Assembly: GCA_022820805.1 (NCBI GenBank)
Contig: JAJEEV010000048.1
Location: 1-64,000, forward strand
Direction: 5' to 3'
Length of the DNA stretch: 64,000 bases
From: Acidimicrobiia bacterium
Lineage (GTDB): Bacteria > Actinomycetota > Acidimicrobiia > Acidimicrobiales > Aldehydirespiratoraceae
Positions 16,490-26,785 of the stretch are shown here, in pieces. The notes under the pieces were generated by a model that ran no database searches, was not told the DNA's origin, and worked only from the letters and a program-made list of their open reading frames with translations. The translations under genes and the position numbers were made by a program. Positions within the stretch are counted from its first letter, which is position 1. Every line of letters starts with the position of its first letter.

Positions 16490-18448
16490 TCAAGCCAGTT
16501 CGGGGCGGTCGCGGAAGTGCTCCAGGGCCTCGGGGTTGGCCATCGCCGAGGTGTTGTGGACGGGCCGCCCGCAGATCACGTCCCGAACGGCGGTCTCGGT
16601 CATCTTGCCCGAGCGGGTGCGGGGTATGTCGTCCACCGCGGCGATCACTGCCGGCACGTGCCTCGGGGACAGCTCCGAGCGGATGCGGGTCCGGATCGTG
16701 TCCTGCAGCTCATCGGTCAGCCTGTGCCCGGGAGCCATCCGCACGAACAGCACGACCCGGGTGTCGGCACCCCAGGGTTGACCGACGGCGATGCTCTCGG
16801 AGACTTCCGGCATGGTGTCGACCCGCCGGTAGATCTCGGCAGTGCCGATGCGGACCCCGCCAGGATTGAGGGTGGCGTCGGAGCGGCCCGAGATCACGAA
16901 CCCTCCCGACGGGGTGCGCGACGCGAAGTCGCCGTGGTGCCACACCCCGGCGATGCGCTCGAAGTAGGCAGCCCGGTAGCGGGCGTCGCCGGGGTCCTCC
17001 CAGAACCGCAGCGGCATCGACGGGAACGGGCTGCGGCACACCAGCTCGCCCTCCACTCCGGTGGGCAGGGACCGGCCCGAGGCGTCCACCACGTCCATGT
17101 CCATGCCCAGACCGGGGCGCTGGATCTCGCCCCGGCGCACCGGCGCGGTGGGGTCGCCGGCCACCAGGCATCCGCAGAGGTCTGTGCCACCCGAGATCGA
17201 GGCCAGGTGCACGTCGGCCTTCACGTTGGCGTACACCCAGTCGAACCCCTCGGCCACCAGGGTCGAACCGGTCGAGGTGATGGTGCGCAACGACGACAGG
17301 TCGTGGGTGGCCGCGGGCCGGATGCCGGCGTTGCCGCACGCGTCGATGAACTTCGCGGAGGTGCCGAACAGCGTGATCCGGGCGTCGTCGACAAGGTCGA
17401 ACAGCCGGTCGGCGCCGGGATGGGCGGGAGAGCCGTCGTACAGCACCGCCGCGGCGCCGCAGGCCAGCGTCGAGGCCAGCCAGTTCCACATCATCCAGCC
17501 GGTGGTGGTGAAGTAGAAGACCCGGTCGCCGGGTCGCACATCGCAGTGGAGGCGGTGCTCGCACAGGTGCTTGACCAGCAGGCCGCCGGCCCGGTGCACG
17601 ATGCACTTGGGCGGCCCGGTGGTGCCCGAGGAGTACAGCACGTACCAGGGGTGGTCGAAGGGCAGCTCCCGGAACACGGCCGGGGTGGGTCCGGCCCCGA
17701 ACCCGGCGCCGTAGCCGTCCAGCCAGCCGGGCTCCACCAGCACGGTGCGGTTGAGCGACGGCAGGTTGGCGGAGATCTCCCGCAGCCGCTCGGTGCAGTC
17801 GTGGCGGCGGCCGCCGTAGGGATAGTCGGCGCAGGCGAACAGCACCGTCGGGGAGATCTGGCTGAAGCGGTCCAGCACCCCGGTGGTGCCGAAGTCCGGC
17901 GACGTGGAGCTGAACACCGCGCCGAGCCCGGCCGCGGCGAGCATCAGCGCGTAGGTCTCGGGGCGGTTGGGCATCCAGGCCGCCACCCGGTCCCCGGGCC
18001 CGACGCCGGCGTCGATCAGCAGTTGCTGCACCCGGCCGGTCATGTCGTGCAGCTCGGCCCGGGTGAGTTCGGCGGCCTCGCCGTCCTCGCTGCGGAAGAT
18101 CACGGCAGTGTCGCCCGACACCGGGCCGAGCAGGTTCCGGGCCACGTTCAGGCGGGCGTCGGGCAGGAATCGGGTGCGCCGCAGCCGCTCGGCCGGGTCG
18201 GGACACTGGTCCTCGCCGGGGGCCTCCACGAGGCGCTCGCCCCGGTCGCCGTCGACCCCGCACCAGTCCCATACCGAGGCCCAGAACTCGCCGCGGTGCT
18301 GCGCCGACCAGCGGTGCAGGCCCTCGAAGTCGGGCGCGTCGACGCCGTGGCGGTCGAGCAGCCAGACCCGGAAGTGTTCGAGGTTGGAGCCGACCGCCCG
18401 CTCCGGTGACGGCGCCCACAGCGGGGCGGCAGCCTCGATTCCGGTCAC
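16490..18448 (-). CDS. aacS: Acetoacetyl-CoA synthetase (acetoacetate-CoA ligase)
   Basis: ANL-superfamily ligase of 652 residues, the usual length. The start [18 protein letters not shown] is typical of acetoacetate-CoA ligases. The AMP-binding loop [14 protein letters not shown] is near residue 275. The acyl-binding segment [10 protein letters not shown] is shared with AcsA/AacS, and the hinge and catalytic lysine region ends with RTRSGKMTE. It activates acetoacetate (or a related short keto acid) to the CoA ester with ATP in the cytosol. The GTG start overlaps the stop of the GNAT gene (GTGA). Confidence 0.88.
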   Translation of the reverse strand: MTGIEAAAPLWAPSPERAVGSNLEHFRVWLLDRHGVDAPDFEGLHRWSAQHRGEFWASVWDWCGVDGDRGERLVEAPGEDQCPDPAERLRRTRFLPDARLNVARNLLGPVSGDTAVIFRSEDGEAAELTRAELHDMTGRVQQLLIDAGVGPGDRVAAWMPNRPETYALMLAAAGLGAVFSSTSPDFGTTGVLDRFSQISPTVLFACADYPYGGRRHDCTERLREISANLPSLNRTVLVEPGWLDGYGAGFGAGPTPAVFRELPFDHPWYVLYSSGTTGPPKCIVHRAGGLLVKHLCEHRLHCDVRPGDRVFYFTTTGWMMWNWLASTLACGAAAVLYDGSPAHPGADRLFDLVDDARITLFGTSAKFIDACGNAGIRPAATHDLSSLRTITSTGSTLVAEGFDWVYANVKADVHLASISGGTDLCGCLVAGDPTAPVRRGEIQRPGLGMDMDVVDASGRSLPTGVEGELVCRSPFPSMPLRFWEDPGDARYRAAYFERIAGVWHHGDFASRTPSGGFVISGRSDATLNPGGVRIGTAEIYRRVDTMPEVSESIAVGQPWGADTRVVLFVRMAPGHRLTDELQDTIRTRIRSELSPRHVPAVIAAVDDIPRTRSGKMTETAVRDVICGRPVHNTSAMANPEALEHFRDRPELA

Positions 18449-18912
18449 AGCGTGTAGCGGTAGACGTTCGACTCCCGCTGCTGGAACCCCATCCGGGAGT
18501 ACAGGCGGTTGGCGGCCTCCCGCGAGGGCCGGGACGTCAGATCGGTGCTGCGGGCCCCAAGCTGACGGGCCCGGTCGAGGGCGGCCTCGCTGAGCATCTC
18601 GCCCACCCGCCGGCCCCGCACCGTCTCGTCCACCACCACGTCCTCGATGCGAGTGCGCACTCCGGTTGGGATGCGGAACGCGACGAGGGTGAGCGCACCC
18701 ACGATGCGCCCGCGGTGCCGGGCCACGAACAGCGTGGTCGCGGGCGAGGCCACGATCTCGGCGAGCTCAGCCCGGCCCGGGGCCGGGTTCGACGACGACA
18801 GCTGCGGGATGAGCCGGTCCATGGCGTCCACGAGGTCGTCGGTGACGGCAACGCACTCATGAACCTCGATCTCGTCAGCTGGCGCCGCCAGGTCGTCGCC
18901 CGGTGTGGTCAC
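18445..18912 (-). CDS. GNAT family N-acetyltransferase
   Basis: 155 residues starting at a GTG at 18912, 7 bases after the Nudix stop; the longer ORF-track start runs through that gene. The acetyl-CoA pyrophosphate loop is VVVDETVRGRRVGEMLSEAA near residue 85, preceded by FVARHRGRIVGALTLV. The C-terminal TSRPSREAANRLYSRMGFQQR is the usual GNAT end. The acceptor substrate is unknown. It is translationally coupled to acetoacetyl-CoA synthetase downstream. Confidence 0.85.
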   Translation of the reverse strand: MTTPGDDLAAPADEIEVHECVAVTDDLVDAMDRLIPQLSSSNPAPGRAELAEIVASPATTLFVARHRGRIVGALTLVAFRIPTGVRTRIEDVVVDETVRGRRVGEMLSEAALDRARQLGARSTDLTSRPSREAANRLYSRMGFQQRESNVYRYTL

Positions 18913-18919
18913 AGATCGC

Positions 18920-19642
18920 TCAGTTCCCCACGCCGGGGTCGCCCCGCCACGGCGGGTCGCGGGGGTGGTCGAACAGCACCTCCACCTCCTCGCCGCGAAT
19001 GGCTCGGAAGGCATGGGGGGCCCACATCTCGGGGCGTGCGGTGCGCTCGGGCAGCTCGCCCTCGGCGAAGAACCCCACGTCGGAGCACTCCAGCGGATGG
19101 GCTTCGAGCTCGCCGCCGAGGCTGCGGCAGTGGAAAACGATCGACACCAGCGGCACGCGGTGGAATCCGAGGCGCATCCCGTCGAGGATGGCGATGGGGC
19201 GGACGATCTCGCAGTCGATCCCGGTCTCCTCGCGTACCTCCTTGACGGCGACCTCCGACGGCGAGTAGCCCACGTCGGACCACCCGGTGGGATACAGCCA
19301 CCAGCCCGAGTCGGCCCGTTGCACCAGCAGGATGCGACCCTCGTCGTCACCGACGATGGCGCCGACGGTGATCTTGGGCGTGACGTAACCGGCGATGCCG
19401 GAGCCAACGCCGTCGAGCCAGTCCTGAACCTGCCGGCTGGTGTCGATCCCGACCGCGCTGTGGGACCGGATGTCGGCGGCCACGGCCAGGACCTCCTCGA
19501 AGCGCTCCTGCTCGTAGCGGCTCTCGGTGAAGCCGAGTCCGGTCTGGGCTATGCCGACCAGGCTCTCGGCCCAGCGCAGGATGTCGGCCTCGCCGGCCGG
19601 CTGTCGGGGCGCCTGTCCGTCACCGGTCGTCGGTCTTTCCAC
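18920..19642 (-). CDS. Nudix hydrolase with N-terminal helical domain
   Basis: 240 residues from a GTG at 19642. The first 60 residues (ILRWAESLVGIAQTGLGFTES) match the Nudix_N helical domain found in some ADP-ribose-type hydrolases. The Nudix box reads GWSDVGYSPSEVAVKEVREETGI when broken into its parts: the REUXEEXGU core is KEVREETGI, but the position of the first conserved glutamate is a tyrosine. It should cleave a nucleoside diphosphate linked to another group; the exact substrate is unknown. It is upstream of the GNAT gene by 7 bases. Confidence 0.83.
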   Translation of the reverse strand: MERPTTGDGQAPRQPAGEADILRWAESLVGIAQTGLGFTESRYEQERFEEVLAVAADIRSHSAVGIDTSRQVQDWLDGVGSGIAGYVTPKITVGAIVGDDEGRILLVQRADSGWWLYPTGWSDVGYSPSEVAVKEVREETGIDCEIVRPIAILDGMRLGFHRVPLVSIVFHCRSLGGELEAHPLECSDVGFFAEGELPERTARPEMWAPHAFRAIRGEEVEVLFDHPRDPPWRGDPGVGN

Positions 19643-19712
19643 GCCGGAACGATAACGCCGGTCGGGAGCCGGTACCGGATCGGTGCGGACGGCAGCCTCC
19701 GAAAGCTCGGGC

Positions 19713-20471
19713 CTAGTACGGCCAGCCTCCCGGGTGGCCGAGCAAGCGGGTGAGACGGCCCAACCGAGCCACGATGAGGCACTTGATGGCGAGGTTGCGT
19801 GCGAACCACGGCAGCTGGGAGGCCTGGCGGGCCCCGTCCACCAGCCGATCTCGAAACGAGAGTTCACTGCGGCGGTACTCGGCCAGCGAGCCGACCCGGC
19901 CCACGTACTTCCAGCCGCGGCTCAACGCGGTGGTCGACAGCAGGGCCAGGGTCACGCCCACCGAGCTGAAGGCGTCGTGAACCAGCATCGTGCCGGTGTC
20001 GCCCACCCGGTCGCCCCAACGCACGATGTCGTCGCGGGCCGGGCCGAGGCGATGGGCGCCGTCGACGAACAGCAGGTCCACGTCGCCGACAACGTCGCCG
20101 AAGGCACCCGACGACAGCTTGCGCACATGCCTGACCCGGTGGGACACCCCGGCCGCGGCCAGATTGCCGGTGAAGGCGGCGTGGTCGGCGTCACCTCGGG
20201 CAGCGTCGGGGGCGATCTCCTGGGGGCCGCGGTCACCGCCGCCATGGGGGTCGATGGCTACCACCTCGGTGCCGGCTGGGGCGGACGACGCCAGCACGAT
20301 GGTGGAGCGGCCCCTGAAGCTGCCGATCTCGACGACGGTCGACCCGGGGTCCAGAGTCCGGGCCGCTTCAAACAGTTTCCGGCCCTGCTCGGGCGTGAGC
20401 CAGCCCTCTACGGCGCCGGCACGCTCCCACACCGCCTCGAAGCCGGCGGGCTCACCGTTGTCGGCGCTCAC
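19713..20471 (-). CDS. Class I SAM-dependent methyltransferase (Methyltransf_24/TylF-like)
   Basis: 252 residues from a GTG at 20471, which lies 2 bases past the HemQ stop. Motifs are VVEIGSFRGRSTIVLA near residue 40, VVAIDPHGGGD, LLFVDGAHRLG near 118 and GTMLVHDAF. The organisation parallels that of the methyltransferase at 12185, so the two are paralogues. The C-terminal 70 residues are basic and partly hydrophobic (LPWFARNLAIKCLIVARLGRL), perhaps a membrane-surface helix. Substrate unknown; the coupling to hemQ does not by itself imply a heme role. Confidence 0.8.
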   Translation of the reverse strand: MSADNGEPAGFEAVWERAGAVEGWLTPEQGRKLFEAARTLDPGSTVVEIGSFRGRSTIVLASSAPAGTEVVAIDPHGGGDRGPQEIAPDAARGDADHAAFTGNLAAAGVSHRVRHVRKLSSGAFGDVVGDVDLLFVDGAHRLGPARDDIVRWGDRVGDTGTMLVHDAFSSVGVTLALLSTTALSRGWKYVGRVGSLAEYRRSELSFRDRLVDGARQASQLPWFARNLAIKCLIVARLGRLTRLLGHPGGWPY

Positions 20472-20473
20472 TC

Positions 20474-21151
20474 CTAGCGCGTCCGTCCGAGGATCTCGTC
20501 TACCGGACCGACCAGGCCGGTCACGAAGGGGCCGAACTCGGCGTAGGCGGCCGAGGCCCGGTCGTAGCGCATCGTGTACACGGTCTCCTTGAGGGCACGC
20601 AGGTCCTCGCCGAACAGGGTCACGCCCCACTCCCAGTCGTCGAGCCCGGTGGACGCGGTGACGAGCTGCACGATGCGCCCCGCGAACTTGCGCCCCGAAG
20701 CCCCGTGCTCGTACATGAGCTCCTTGCGCTCGTCGAAGGGCAGCTCGTACCAGTTCTGGCCGACGTTGCGCCGCTTGGTCATCGGGTAGAAGCACCAGGC
20801 CGGCTTGTCGGGCGGCGGCAGGTTCGGGCGCAGACGCATCTGGGCCATCTCCGCGGGCAGGCCCAGGGCGTACTCGGACAGCTCGGTGATCGACACGTAG
20901 CTGTCCACCACGTCGAGGCCGGCACGGGCCAGGCCGGTCTGCAGGTCGCGCAGAACCCAGGCGTCGTCATGCAGTCCCATGAGGCACAGCTGAGCCTTGT
21001 GACCCAGCACCGCCACCGTCACCACCTGGCCGCCCGCCTCGTTGGCCTGCTTCACCGCGCCGAGCACCGCGGCGTCGTCGGTGTCGCGGGTGCGGGCGCA
21101 GAACAGGTGCACGACCGCCAGCCCGTCACCCACTCCCACCGGCTCGTGCAT
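20474..21151 (-). CDS. chdC: Coproheme decarboxylase (HemQ/ChdC)
   Basis: 225 residues of the chlorite-dismutase superfamily, HemQ branch. Hallmarks are WCFYPMTKRR, NWYELPFDERKELMYEHG, QLVTASTGLDDWEWGVTLFGEDLRALKETVYTMR, and the C-terminal YAEFGPFVTG. It converts coproheme III to heme b by two oxidative decarboxylations, the last step of the coproporphyrin-dependent pathway used by Actinobacteria and Firmicutes. The tyrosine of the YPM segment corresponds to the catalytic radical tyrosine region. No other heme genes are in the window. ATG at 21151 or GTG at 21154. Confidence 0.9.
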   Translation of the reverse strand: MHEPVGVGDGLAVVHLFCARTRDTDDAAVLGAVKQANEAGGQVVTVAVLGHKAQLCLMGLHDDAWVLRDLQTGLARAGLDVVDSYVSITELSEYALGLPAEMAQMRLRPNLPPPDKPAWCFYPMTKRRNVGQNWYELPFDERKELMYEHGASGRKFAGRIVQLVTASTGLDDWEWGVTLFGEDLRALKETVYTMRYDRASAAYAEFGPFVTGLVGPVDEILGRTR

Positions 21152-21180
21152 CACCGCAGTGTATGAACCCCGACCTGGAG

Positions 21181-21978
21181 TCAGCTGTCCACGTAGACGG
21201 TCATGGCGCCGCCCCGGGCGAAGCCGGCGAGCTGCATCCCGGCGGCCTCAGCGGTGGCCGCGGCCAGCGCGGTGGGGGCGCTGACAGCCACCAGAGCCCG
21301 GAAACCGCCAGCCCACGCCTTGTGGACCAGCTCGAAGCTGGCCCGGCCGCTGACCACCAATCCGAGCCCGGTGGCGGGGAGCCGGCCGTCGAGCAGGAGC
21401 CGGCCGATGAGCTTGTCCACCGCGTTGTGGCGGCCCACGTCCTCCCGCACCGTCGACACTGAGCCGCCGGGCCCGACCACACCGGCAGCGTGTACCGCTC
21501 CGGTGGCGTCGAACAGCTCCTGTCCGGGGCGGAGCTTCTCGGGAGCTGCGGCCAGGGCCTCCCACGGCACCGGGCCACCGGCGACCGGGGCCAGCTTGGT
21601 GACGAGCTCGTCGATCTCGCTGGTTCCGCAGAAGCCGCACGACGAGGTGGTGGTGGTGAGCCTCGGCCGGGGCGGCGGCGCCTTTCCGCCGGTGGACACC
21701 GACACCACGTTGAAGTCGGTGGCCGCCGCGGAGCCCTTGGCGCAGTACTTGACCTGGGTCACCCGGTGGCCGTCGAGCAGCCCCTCGGCGTAGCAGAAGC
21801 CGACGGCCAGCTCGAAGTCGTTGCCCGGGGTCCGCATGGTGGTGGCCACCCGCACGTCGTCGAGCTCGATGGCCATCGGCTCCTCGGAGGCCAGGCGGTC
21901 CGCCCGCCGGTTGCCGGCCGCCTCGTCGCCGGTCCAGGGCCGCACCAGCCGCTGCTGGCTCCTCGACTTCGTGGCCAT
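21181..21978 (-). CDS. fdhD: Formate dehydrogenase sulfurtransferase FdhD
   Basis: 265 residues, standard FdhD length. It has EEPMAIELDDVRVATTMRTPGNDFELAVGFCYAEGLL and the catalytic loop SSCGFCGTSEIDEL, whose CxxC carries the persulfide. VREDVGRHNAVDKLIG and VSGRASFELVHKAW complete the set. FdhD moves sulfur to the molybdenum cofactor of formate dehydrogenases. No formate dehydrogenase is in the window. It follows the nitrobindin gene by 9 bases. Confidence 0.93.
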   Translation of the reverse strand: MATKSRSQQRLVRPWTGDEAAGNRRADRLASEEPMAIELDDVRVATTMRTPGNDFELAVGFCYAEGLLDGHRVTQVKYCAKGSAAATDFNVVSVSTGGKAPPPRPRLTTTTSSCGFCGTSEIDELVTKLAPVAGGPVPWEALAAAPEKLRPGQELFDATGAVHAAGVVGPGGSVSTVREDVGRHNAVDKLIGRLLLDGRLPATGLGLVVSGRASFELVHKAWAGGFRALVAVSAPTALAAATAEAAGMQLAGFARGGAMTVYVDS

Positions 21979-21987
21979 GACCCCAGG

Positions 21988-22476
21988 CTACGTCTGCTGG
22001 TGGGACAGTTCTGCTCGCACGTGGTGGATCAGTCCGGCCTCGCCGACCGCGGCCATCCACAGCTCCGACACCAGCGTCGGGCCGGCCAGCCTGAGCCGTC
22101 GCCTCACGGCGGTGACGGACTTGGCCGTCGGGGTGAGGCCGACCCGTCGGGACTCCAGCTCCACAACCAGACCGTCGGGACTTGCCGTCACCGTGCCGAC
22201 GTCCACTTCCACGATCCCCGACGGCTGGGCCACCGTCAGCTCCACGACACCGTCGGGCTGGGCCCGCAGGTACCCGGCTTCGGCGTGCAGCGGCTCGCCG
22301 GTCGAGAGGTCGCGGCTGCGCTGGACCATCGACAGGAAGGGCTTGCCGGCATGGCCGAAGACCAGTTCCTCGGTGTAGGCGAAGTCGTCGATGGTGGGAT
22401 AGCTGCCCTCGCCGGAGCCGCGCCAGGTACCGAGCAGCGGCGCGAGCGACGAGCACATCGGATGCAGCTCAGCCAT
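21988..22476 (-). CDS. Nitrobindin-like heme-binding beta-barrel protein
   Basis: 162 residues from the ATG at 22476; the ORF-track start at 22533 would read through a large hairpin and has no support. The N-terminal motif LGTWRGSGEGSYPTI is the GxWxGxGxG signature of nitrobindins (DUF1794/THAP4-like), and the C-terminal LIHHVRAELS region carries the proximal-histidine candidate. These ten-stranded barrels bind ferric heme b and interact with NO or peroxynitrite. The nearby coproheme decarboxylase makes a heme-related role reasonable but is not proof. Confidence 0.85.
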   Translation of the reverse strand: MAELHPMCSSLAPLLGTWRGSGEGSYPTIDDFAYTEELVFGHAGKPFLSMVQRSRDLSTGEPLHAEAGYLRAQPDGVVELTVAQPSGIVEVDVGTVTASPDGLVVELESRRVGLTPTAKSVTAVRRRLRLAGPTLVSELWMAAVGEAGLIHHVRAELSHQQT

Positions 22477-22491
22477 GCCTCGCACGCTACT

Positions 22492-22555
22492 GCGCACGAA
22501 CTTCAAGCAGTTAGCCACCTCTAGGGTGGTCAACCCATTGAAGTTGGCCGTGCGC
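22492..22555. repeat. Large nested inverted repeat (64 nt) upstream of the nitrobindin gene
   Basis: The outer arms are GCGCACGAACTTCAA and TTGAAGTT-ggc-CGTGCGC, i.e. 15 base pairs with one 3-base bulge. Inside lies a second stem, CCACC/GGTGG with a 5-base loop, extended by GTT/AAC. It lies between the nitrobindin start and the groEL terminator. As DNA it could be a cruciform or operator; as RNA it would be a leader structure or a second terminator. Confidence 0.75.
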
Positions 22556-22570
22556 GGAGGCCGGGGCGCG

Positions 22571-22606
22571 CAACAGCCCGGCCGAGGGGGTCGGGCCGGG
22601 CTGTTG
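22571..22606. terminator. Terminator-type hairpin downstream of groEL
   Basis: A perfect 13-bp stem (CAACAGCCCGGCC and its complement) with a 10-base loop lies 26 bases beyond the groEL stop. On the minus strand there is no T-tract, as is common for GC-rich actinobacterial terminators. Confidence 0.7.
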
Positions 22607-22631
22607 TTGGGGGGATTGAGGGGACGGTGGG

Positions 22632-24275
<1,644 letters not shown>

Positions 24276-24309
24276 TCAGACGGGCCGGCAGTGTCTTGGT
24301 TTGCCTGGA

Positions 24310-24336
24310 TTGGCACTCTCGTGCCACGAGTGCCAA
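24310..24336. promoter_or_regulatory. CIRCE element (HrcA operator) upstream of groEL
   Basis: TTGGCACTC - 9 bases - GAGTGCCAA is a perfect 9/9 inverted repeat with the canonical CIRCE spacing, differing from the consensus TTAGCACTC at one position per arm. It lies in the groEL leader. Confidence 0.93.
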
Positions 24337-24428
24337 GTCAACCGGCGCAGCCCCGCGATGACAACCCGCCGACCCCGAATATGGCGCCCGGATTCGGCCA
24401 GGAAGCCGGGATCGGGGAGGGGCTCGGG

Positions 24429-24710
24429 CTAGAAGTGTCCTCCGGCGACTGCGGGGACGATGCTCACGGTGGCGCCGTCGTCGACGGTGGTGCTGAGCCC
24501 GTCGAGGAAGCGCACGTCGTCGTCGCTGACGAAGACGTTGACGAAGCGGCGCAGTTCGCCCGCCTCGTCGAGGATCCTGTCGCGGAACCCGGGATGCGAC
24601 GACTCCAGCGACTCGAGAACCTCCGCGAGGGTGGCGCCGGCCACGGCCACCTCCGACGCTCCCGCGGTCAGCGCTCTAAGCGTGGTGGGCACTCGGACGG
24701 TGACGGCCAT
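24429..24710 (-). CDS. CysO/MoaD-like ubiquitin-fold sulfur carrier with GGHF tail
   Basis: 93 residues from the ATG at 24710 (MAVTVRVPTTLRALT). It closely follows the mycobacterial CysO pattern: VTVRVPTTLR, then RRFVNVFVSDDDVRFLDGLSTTVDDG and IVPAVAGG. Such proteins carry a C-terminal thiocarboxylate that supplies sulfur for cysteine, molybdopterin or thiamine synthesis after adenylation by a MoeB-like enzyme. Unlike mature CysO, it does not end in GG but in GGHF, so two residues must be trimmed before activation. A JAB/Mec-type metalloprotease usually does this and is not seen nearby. It follows groEL's promoter region on the same strand, upstream of it. Confidence 0.82.
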   Translation of the reverse strand: MAVTVRVPTTLRALTAGASEVAVAGATLAEVLESLESSHPGFRDRILDEAGELRRFVNVFVSDDDVRFLDGLSTTVDDGATVSIVPAVAGGHF

Positions 24711-24786
24711 TTCATGCTCCTCGCGGTGGTGTCTGACGCTCCAAGCGGACCGGGCCATGGTATAGGCCCGGCGCTAGGATCGACCC

Positions 24787-25008
24787 GTGCGATCGCCCAT
24801 GGAAAGACCGACACGGGGCGTCGTGGCGCGGCTGGACCGCCTGCCCCTGCCGGCCCTGGTGGTACTGGGAGCGCTGACGGTGGTGGGAGCGATCACCGTG
24901 GTGCAGTGGGTCGTGACCATCTTCGCCTGGCTGATCACCCTGCTGATGATCCTCGTGATACTGGTCGGACTGGCCGCGCTGGTCCTGACCGGGAGGCGCC
25001 GCCGCTAA
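24787..25008 (+). CDS. Small membrane protein of unknown function
   Basis: 73 residues. A short basic N-terminus is followed by about 45 hydrophobic residues forming one long or two short helices (LVVLGALTVVGAITVVQWVVTIFAWLITL...), ending in a RRRR tail. GTG at 24787 or ATG at 24799 could start it. I do not recognise a family. It is divergent from the CysO-like gene and its last 4 bases overlap the end of the convergent glycerate kinase. The hydrophobic profile with basic ends supports a real protein. Confidence 0.6.
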   Translation: MRSPMERPTRGVVARLDRLPLPALVVLGALTVVGAITVVQWVVTIFAWLITLLMILVILVGLAALVLTGRRRR

Positions 25009-26009
25009 CAGGCTGCTCCGAGGGCGTCCTCGAGGGCTTCTCTCACGCAGCGGCACGGGTCGGCATGGGCCCGCTGCGAGCCGAACCGGGCGGTCAGGTC
25101 AAGCATTTCCAGGCCCTCGGGCACCGGCGCGACGGGATCGCTGCTGCCCACCACCGCCAACACCCTGGCGCCCGAGGAGGCCGCGAGCTCAGCCACTCCC
25201 CCGACGACCTTGCCCTGCACCGACGTGGCGTCGTAGCGGCCCTCGCCGGTGACGACCACATCGGCTTCGGATACGCGCTCGGGTAGACCGATCTCGTCGG
25301 CGACCAGCTCGAAGCCGTCGACCAGGCTGGCGCCCCGGGCGGCCAGACCGCCGGCCAGGCCCCCGGCCGCGCCTGCTCCCGGCATGGCCGCGACATCGAT
25401 CCCGAAGTCGCGTTCATACATCTCGGTGAGCGTTCTCAGGCGCCGGGTCAGCAGCTCGATCTGCGCGGGCGAGGCCCCCTTCTGGGGGCCGAAGACGGCG
25501 GCCGCGTCCACGAAGGCGGTTCTCACATCGCAGGCCACGATCAGCTCCACACCCGAAAGGCGGGCGGGCGACGGCAGGGCCCGCACCGCTCCGAGGCCGC
25601 CGTCGGTGGTGGCCGAGCCGCCCACCGCCACCAGCACCCGCCGGGCGCCGGCCCCGACCGCCTCGGCGATCAGCTCCCCGGTGCCGGCTGTGGTGGCGTT
25701 GACGGGATCGTTGCCGGATGCGCCTCCCGCGAGGGCCAGTCCCGAGGCGAGCGCCATCTCGATGACGGCCACGCCGCGGCTGAGCCGCCACGGCGCGTTC
25801 ACGGGCTCGCCCAGCGGTCCGGTGACCGCCGACATCCGGTTGGGCCCGCCCAGCGCGTCCAGGGTCCCCTCTCCCCCGTCGGCCATCGGCGCAGTGTCAC
25901 AGGACGCCGAGACGGCTGCGGCGGCCTGGGCGACGGCGGCGGCGATCTCGACGGCCGAGGCGGTTCCCCGGAACTTGTCAGGCGCGGCCAGCACTCGCAC
26001 AGCCGACAT
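25005..26009 (-). CDS. Glycerate kinase (GarK/GlxK family)
   Basis: 334 residues from the ATG at 26009 (MSAVRVLAAPDKFRGTASA), the family's diagnostic start. Other family segments are PMADGGEGTLDAL, EMALASGLAL, NDPVNATTAGTGELI, VGGSATTDGGLG, FGPQKGAS and TGEGRYDATSVQGK. It phosphorylates D-glycerate with ATP, feeding glyoxylate-derived carbon into lower glycolysis. It is single on this strand; a small membrane protein gene converges on it. Confidence 0.9.
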   Translation of the reverse strand: MSAVRVLAAPDKFRGTASAVEIAAAVAQAAAAVSASCDTAPMADGGEGTLDALGGPNRMSAVTGPLGEPVNAPWRLSRGVAVIEMALASGLALAGGASGNDPVNATTAGTGELIAEAVGAGARRVLVAVGGSATTDGGLGAVRALPSPARLSGVELIVACDVRTAFVDAAAVFGPQKGASPAQIELLTRRLRTLTEMYERDFGIDVAAMPGAGAAGGLAGGLAARGASLVDGFELVADEIGLPERVSEADVVVTGEGRYDATSVQGKVVGGVAELAASSGARVLAVVGSSDPVAPVPEGLEMLDLTARFGSQRAHADPCRCVREALEDALGAAC

Positions 26010-26110
26010 TCTTGCGCCGTGACCGTGCTGGGAGAACCCCGCCCAGGCGCCAGCGAACAACTCGATGGCGTCTAGCCGGCTCTAGTCCTGGCGAGGTCTC
26101 GCGATCGCGC

Positions 26111-26725
26111 TCAGTTGGCGACCGGATCGGGATCCAGGATCACGTTGTCGGTCCCGACGACCACGAAGATGTTGAACGTCTCGAGGTCGGCCGGCGTCTC
26201 GGGGTTCCTGATCAACGTCATGATCGTCGCCGGCGCGGGAGTCAGCAGGTCCGGGGGCGCCCCCAGGGCGGAGGCGACGGCCTTGGCGTCGTCCCCGTAG
26301 CCGGGCCGGTAGTAGATGACCGACTCGCCGACCCGATCCTGCTGCGTGTTCTTGGCCGCGGTCACGTACCCGCTGGCGTTCAGAGTTCCCGCCGTGCGTC
26401 CGGCTCGGCCCCGGTCGCCGGTGCCGTTGGCCACGGCCACCTTGACCTCTCCGGGCGGGTGGGTGACCACCGGTGGGGCCGTCGTGGTGGTGGTTGTCGT
26501 GCTGGTGGTCGTCGTGGTGCCGTTGTCGGGGTCGTCCCCGTTGTCATCCTCGCCGTTGGAGCTTGGCTGCTCGGTCTCGTCCGGATCGCTGGTGGCGGTG
26601 GCGTCGTCGTCTCCGTCGAAGCCTCGGGCCAGCAGGAACGCACCCACTGCAATGGCGACGGCCACCAGCAGGATCGCCCGTCCCGCCGAGCCGCCTCCTG
26701 AAGAGTGACCATGGGGGGCTGTCAT
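26111..26725 (-). CDS. Membrane-anchored LytR C-terminal domain protein
   Basis: About 204 residues starting at the ATG at 26725. One transmembrane anchor (GRAILLVAVAIAVGAFLLARG) is followed by an acidic then Thr-rich linker (TTTTTSTTTTTTT), then a LytR_C domain: VKVAVANGTGDRGRAGRTAGTLNASGY with IYYRPGYGDDAKAVA and a final IFVVVGTD. LytR_C domains occur at the ends of wall-teichoic/arabinogalactan ligases and in stand-alone wall proteins. No catalytic LCP domain is present here, so it is probably a wall-associated binding or scaffold protein. Confidence 0.8.
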   Translation of the reverse strand: MTAPHGHSSGGGSAGRAILLVAVAIAVGAFLLARGFDGDDDATATSDPDETEQPSSNGEDDNGDDPDNGTTTTTSTTTTTTTAPPVVTHPPGEVKVAVANGTGDRGRAGRTAGTLNASGYVTAAKNTQQDRVGESVIYYRPGYGDDAKAVASALGAPPDLLTPAPATIMTLIRNPETPADLETFNIFVVVGTDNVILDPDPVAN

Positions 26726-26785
26726 GACCCGCACCTTAGCGGGTGTAGCGCGACGCGTGTCGCACCGCTCCGACCCAGCCTGAAC

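Noticed and set aside
15611-18409. 932-residue plus-strand ORF opposite acetoacetyl-CoA synthetase and PAC2
   Set aside because: Antisense shadow from high GC; composition is His/Gly/Arg-rich and it crosses two well supported genes.
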